64,000 nt of DNA, taken from contig NZ_POWX01000012.1 of the NCBI RefSeq assembly GCF_003044445.1, forward strand, positions 18,550 through 82,549. Reading direction: 5' to 3'. A program made the position numbers and the translations under genes. Origin of the DNA: Neisseria mucosa (GTDB lineage Bacteria; Pseudomonadota; Gammaproteobacteria; Burkholderiales; Neisseriaceae). Positions 60,950-64,000 of the stretch are shown one piece after another (within the stretch, counting starts at the first letter, position 1; every line of letters begins with the position of its first letter). The notes under the pieces are model-generated. The model did no database searches. It saw nothing but the letters and a program-made list of their open reading frames with translations, and was not told the origin of the DNA.

Positions 60950-61596
60950 TCTGAAGTACCATACATTTGCTTACCACTTTTCAGGGCTGGAGTTGCCAAG
61001 TCTTTTTGTTCTTGTGGCTGAATTATTTGTTCAAAGTTATATCTTTCTATAAATTTCTCAATAGACTCAATAAACAACCAATTATTCATAAACTTATCGC
61101 AAACAGCTATTTGAATAGATATGGGTCTTTCTAATTGAGAATCTGCATTTTTAGAAAAGCTGCTTATAAAGAATACAGTTCCTTCTTTTGGACTTTCTTC
61201 ATCAAACAAATTTCCATAGACCAAATTCTCCATAAAAGCATTTTTTTGCGCGAGTAATTGGCGTGATTTACTTCTTTTTAAGCTATGCCAATTATCATCG
61301 TTGGCAGTTCCACGAGCAATATTCCAAATACCTATTCGTCCTACAACAATCTTATTCCCACTCAATTCCGATACATTAATACCATGAGTTAAGAGTGCTG
61401 AATGAAAGGCTTGGTTTTGTTCAAAATGTCTCATTTGCCCTCGTGCATTTTTAACATGTCCTTTATCTAACTGTTTAGTTCCATTATAAGCTCGCTCAGC
61501 CCCCACAATTAATGCTTCCTGTATTGCAAGAAGCAAATCTTGGGGAATATTTGTAACTAATAGATTAGCAATCTCTTTTGATTTTGTGAAAGTCAT
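60946..61596 (-). CDS. Unknown partner of the XRE-ImmA protein (candidate toxin or effector)
   Basis: 216 residues, soluble and without a signal peptide. The N-terminal half is helical and basic (KQLDKGHVKNARGQMRHFEQ; WHSLKRSKSRQLLAQKN). The middle is beta-rich (KIVVGRIGIWNIAR, GTVFFISSFS, SIQIAVCD). I do not recognise a family or catalytic motif. It is the first gene of the pair, and the next starts inside its stop (ATGA), so their amounts are coupled. The AT-rich base use suggests joint acquisition. A toxin or defence-effector role is inferred from context only. Confidence 0.65.
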   Translation of the reverse strand: MTFTKSKEIANLLVTNIPQDLLLAIQEALIVGAERAYNGTKQLDKGHVKNARGQMRHFEQNQAFHSALLTHGINVSELSGNKIVVGRIGIWNIARGTANDDNWHSLKRSKSRQLLAQKNAFMENLVYGNLFDEESPKEGTVFFISSFSKNADSQLERPISIQIAVCDKFMNNWLFIESIEKFIERYNFEQIIQPQEQKDLATPALKSGKQMYGTSE

Positions 61597-61915
61597 AACA
61601 AACCCACTCTGAACTATAAATTTCGTTAATAGGGATTTTACGCCTAAAAAATTTCGTTTTCAAGAATATTCTATCCATCTTCCAATACAGCAGCTACCTG
61701 CAATCCCACAAAACCCGTCTGTAGGGTGTGTGCGGTACGCACGCACGCGGTCTCTTTAAACCATAGCCCTTCCCAACCACTCCAAAGGTCGTCTGAAACC
61801 CATTTCCAGACGACCTTTTGCCACTTCGTAAAACAAGGATTCCCTCTACCCTCTCCCCAAACGTCGTCTAAACCAGTAAACTTCCCATGTTTCAACAACT
61901 TCTTGGAAGCAAACC
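61597..61915. other. Divergent gap between the XRE-ImmA pair and the SWIM gene
   Basis: The left half is AT-rich and probably holds the promoter of the minus-strand pair. Then come GTGTGCGGTACGCACGCACG (a palindromic stretch near 61728), a DUS pair at 61785-61819 and a variant DUS near 61861. No gene is visible. Confidence 0.4.
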
Positions 61916-63421
61916 ATGTCCGGTATCTACCTACCCCGCCTATTTCCGCCCCACATCGCCGAACGCGGACTGCTGTATTTTCAGCAGGGCAAGGTTCGCG
62001 ATGTCCAAAAAACTTCCGCCGGGCGTTATCGGGCGGAGGTGTGCGGTTCGGAAAACTATTCGGTATGGCTGAAGCTGGATAGTGATTTGTACATTAAGGA
62101 CGGGGGCTGCGATTGTCCTTATGGCTGGGCGTGCAAGCATATGGCGGCGTTGTGGTATGCGGTGCGCGAGCAAACTCAGGATAACCAGTCGGCAGAACCC
62201 GACGCGCAGCAGCCTAAAAAGCGCGGCAATCCGTATCGGCAGCAGCTCTCTCAAATCTTTTCCCGAACCCGATATTATGATTACTACGAAGCCGCTGATT
62301 TGGGCTTCAGGCTGCAAAACTGGTTGGAAGATGTGGCGCAGGAGGGGACGGCGGCGTTGCAGCAGGCTTTGCCTCTGTTGATACCGCGTTTGCAGGATGC
62401 TTTTGAAAAGGCGGACGATTCAGACGGTATGTTGGGCGATGCCATGTATATGGCACTCGACCTGCTGGAAGAGGCGGTTATGGAAAACGTCCCAAAGCGT
62501 TTGATCAATTTTTTGGACAAATGCTTGGACGACAACCGCTATTTTGAATACTCCGAGGCAGGCAATAAAATCTACCAAATCCGTGCACAAATATGGCGGC
62601 TGCGCGGCGAATGGCAGGCGTGGCAAGATTATGTGGCTAAACGTTTGGCTGTTACCAAGTCGGGTTGGGAACATGAATTTTGGGCATTTGAGGGTTGGCA
62701 GGTTTTGCAGGCGAAAGGCGATACTGCTGCCGCGCAGGATTATTTCAGACGACATCTGCACCTGCCGCAATTCAGACAAATTGCGGTAGAACAAGCTGTC
62801 GGTCAACAAGATTGGGCGGAAGCGGAGCGCCTCTTGCGCGAAGGCATCAGCATTGCCGAAGATGAAGGAACCCCCGGCACGGCGCATAAATGGAAGCTGC
62901 AACTGTTTGATGTATTGAAGAAAACCGGTAAAAATGTCCGCGAAATCGCAGCGGATTTGGCGTTTTCCACCAGCCTTTCATTGCCGCATTACGAGGCGTG
63001 GAAAGCCACGTTTCCCGCCGCCGAATGGCCGCATGAATTTAACCGCCTGCTTGCGCGCTTGTCGGGTGAATATTCGCTGCAAGCTGAAATATTGGAGCAT
63101 GAACAGGAATTCGACCAGCTGCTCGCCCTATTGCAGCAACACCTTTCGTTGTACATGATGGAACGTTTTGCCCCGTCTTTCCCCGAGCCGTATCACGATC
63201 AAATCGTAGCTTGCTACCTGAAAATCTTTGCGGTTGAAATTCACGAAGCAAGCAACCGTAAGCAATACCGCCAGCTCTTCAACCAATTAAAGATCCTCCG
63301 CCGCCAATATTCCGCACAACGGCAGGCGATGGAAAACTTTGCCGACGAAATCAGGGAACGATATAGCGAAAAACCGCGCCGGCCTGCTCTGTTGGAAGAA
63401 TTGGATCGGGCGGGGTTTTAG
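61916..63421 (+). CDS. SWIM zinc-finger protein
   Basis: 501 residues. The SWIM motif CxCx5CxH is Cys65, Cys67, Cys73 and His75 in CDCPYGWACKH. After residue 100 the protein is helical, with repeat-like pairs (WQVLQAKGDTAAAQDYFRRH; AEAERLLREGISIAEDEG) resembling TPR units. SWIM domains bind DNA or proteins and occur with SNF2 helicases or MuDR transposases, but neither is next to it. Function is unknown. Composition is native. One DUS-like sequence (AGCAGCCTAAAAAG near 62211) resembles foreign dialects. Confidence 0.8.
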   Translation: MSGIYLPRLFPPHIAERGLLYFQQGKVRDVQKTSAGRYRAEVCGSENYSVWLKLDSDLYIKDGGCDCPYGWACKHMAALWYAVREQTQDNQSAEPDAQQPKKRGNPYRQQLSQIFSRTRYYDYYEAADLGFRLQNWLEDVAQEGTAALQQALPLLIPRLQDAFEKADDSDGMLGDAMYMALDLLEEAVMENVPKRLINFLDKCLDDNRYFEYSEAGNKIYQIRAQIWRLRGEWQAWQDYVAKRLAVTKSGWEHEFWAFEGWQVLQAKGDTAAAQDYFRRHLHLPQFRQIAVEQAVGQQDWAEAERLLREGISIAEDEGTPGTAHKWKLQLFDVLKKTGKNVREIAADLAFSTSLSLPHYEAWKATFPAAEWPHEFNRLLARLSGEYSLQAEILEHEQEFDQLLALLQQHLSLYMMERFAPSFPEPYHDQIVACYLKIFAVEIHEASNRKQYRQLFNQLKILRRQYSAQRQAMENFADEIRERYSEKPRRPALLEELDRAGF

Positions 63422-63501
63422 GAAAAAGCTATTCATCCACACCCTGACGATGAATTTTTACAGGCAAGCCTGCAATCCTTACATGTAGAAAACAGTAGTG
63501 C

Positions 63502-63533
63502 TGTTTCAGTATTTTCGGGAAAATACTGAAACA
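63502..63533 (+). terminator. Perfect 14-bp inverted repeat after the SWIM gene
   Basis: TGTTTCAGTATTTT and its complement flank CGGG. It lies 80 bases after the SWIM stop, has no T-run, and sits six bases before the transposase fragment. It may be a terminator or the end of a lost insertion sequence. Confidence 0.5.
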
Positions 63534-63538
63534 AGAAC

Positions 63539-63676
63539 ATGCACAAAAACACCTGCTTCACCCTATACCACCAAACCATTTGACAGGCCTATACACAGGA
63601 AAAGGGAAGCGTTACCTCCCTAGCCCTCCGCTACCAAGTCAGCCGCGTCACCATCTACCACGCGTTTAAGGCCTAA
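63539..63676 (+). pseudogene. Transposase N-terminal remnant (IS481-like helix-turn-helix)
   Basis: Reads MHKNTCFTLYHQTI, then a TGA where a Trp codon would be expected, then QAYTQEKGSVTSLALRYQVS and a helix-turn-helix end (RVTIYHAFKA) before TAA. The layout matches the start of Neisseria IS481-like transposases from memory. Only about 45 codons remain, with no DDE core, so it is dead. Confidence 0.6.
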
Positions 63677-63769
63677 GGAGTAAGTCACAATATTGCAGGA
63701 ACTGCCGAAACGGTACATTGCCCTGTTTCACTCTGTGAGACGGGAAGAAGATCGGTTCAACAAACAAAA

Positions 63770-63800
63770 ACGCCCATTCCCTTCCGGGACTGGACGTTTT
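63770..63800 (-). terminator. Intrinsic terminator of comEA
   Basis: On the minus strand AACGTCCAGTCCC pairs with GGGAATGGGCGTT (one mismatch, one G-U) across GGAA and is followed by TTTTGTTTG, about 50 bases past the comEA stop. Confidence 0.65.
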
Positions 63801-63850
63801 TTAGTTTGACCATCGTATTCACCTGCAATTTCACGAATACGCGGATAGGT

Positions 63851-64000
63851 TTATTTTTTAGGTGATGGGACGGCGTTTTTAGCTTTTGTGTTTGCAGGTG
63901 CGGGCGCGACGGTTGCTTCGGCCTTCAGTTTGGAGAAGATACCCTCGCCGATGCCTTTAACGTTTTTGAGCTCTTCCACCGATTTGAAGGCACCATGCTG
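63851..64000 (-). CDS. comEA: ComEA/ComE competence DNA-binding protein (3' end only)
   Basis: The last 49 codons and stop are present; the gene runs off the right edge. HGAFKSVEELKNVKGIGEGIFSKLK is the second half of a helix-hairpin-helix domain, followed by an Ala/Pro/Lys-rich tail. ComE in Neisseria is a small periplasmic protein that binds incoming DNA and pulls it across the outer membrane. In gonococci, comE copies sit next to rRNA operons, so an rRNA operon may lie just outside the window. Confidence 0.88.
   Translation of the reverse strand, partial: QHGAFKSVEELKNVKGIGEGIFSKLKAEATVAPAPANTKAKNAVPSPKK

Noticed and set aside
61671..61898. 75-codon minus-strand frame upstream of the SWIM gene
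   Set aside because: Runs across DUS copies and a palindrome, with no recognisable content.

Overview
This window is chromosomal DNA from a commensal Neisseria, probably of the mucosa/sicca/macacae group. It is saturated with the uptake-sequence dialect AGGTCGTCTGAA, called AG-mucDUS in the DUS-dialect literature. It also carries Correia repeat enclosed elements and dRS3/NIME-type repeats, which are hallmarks of Neisseria. Gene order follows other Neisseria from memory (tuf-secE-nusG-rplKAJL-rpoBC-rpsLG-fusA; dprA-smg-topA; LysM/def/fmt/rsmB/ntrYX). The species call is an inference; no marker gene was compared.

Region 1 (1-17.7 kb, all minus strand) is the translation/transcription super-cluster. 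In transcription order it reads tRNA-Tyr, tRNA-Gly, tRNA-Thr, tuf, tRNA-Trp, secE, nusG, rplK, rplA, rplJ, rplL, rpoB, rpoC, rpsL, rpsG, fusA and a second tuf cut by the window edge. Promoters with good -35/-10 boxes precede tRNA-Tyr and rpsL. Hairpins separate rplA/rplJ, rplL/rpoB and rpoC/rpsL. Region 2 (17.3-33.5 kb) holds housekeeping genes: ferredoxin, rsmD, topA, smg, dprA, the ntrY-ntrX two-component system (with a degenerate AAA+ domain in NtrX), rsmB, fmt, def, and a divergent LysM protein.

Region 3 (33.5-43.7 kb) is repeat-rich. It has an NAD(P)-binding protein, a fused HutW-HutX haem enzyme beside a TonB-dependent haem-type receptor (both with Fur-box-like upstream sequence), PPK2, and a fused pabB-pabC gene carrying a Correia element in frame. 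Region 4 (43.7-52.1 kb) holds acpP-fabF, two unknown membrane proteins, pyk, a hypoxanthine phosphoribosyltransferase, and an EIIA-HPr-EI phosphorelay without a sugar permease.

Region 5 (52.4-64 kb) is the most unusual. The helicase gene hrpA is split by an AT-rich EcoRV-like restriction-modification pair. The downstream hrpA part carries about 440 extra in-frame residues containing a 174-bp tandem repeat, a small unidentified domain and a complete-looking GNAT acetyltransferase domain between short palindromic repeats. Just beyond lies a second AT-rich pair, an XRE-ImmA/IrrE protein with an unknown partner, resembling a toxin-antitoxin or defence module. Then come a SWIM zinc-finger protein, a dead transposase fragment and the 3' end of the competence gene comEA. 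The hrpA locus therefore looks like an integration hotspot for defence genes.
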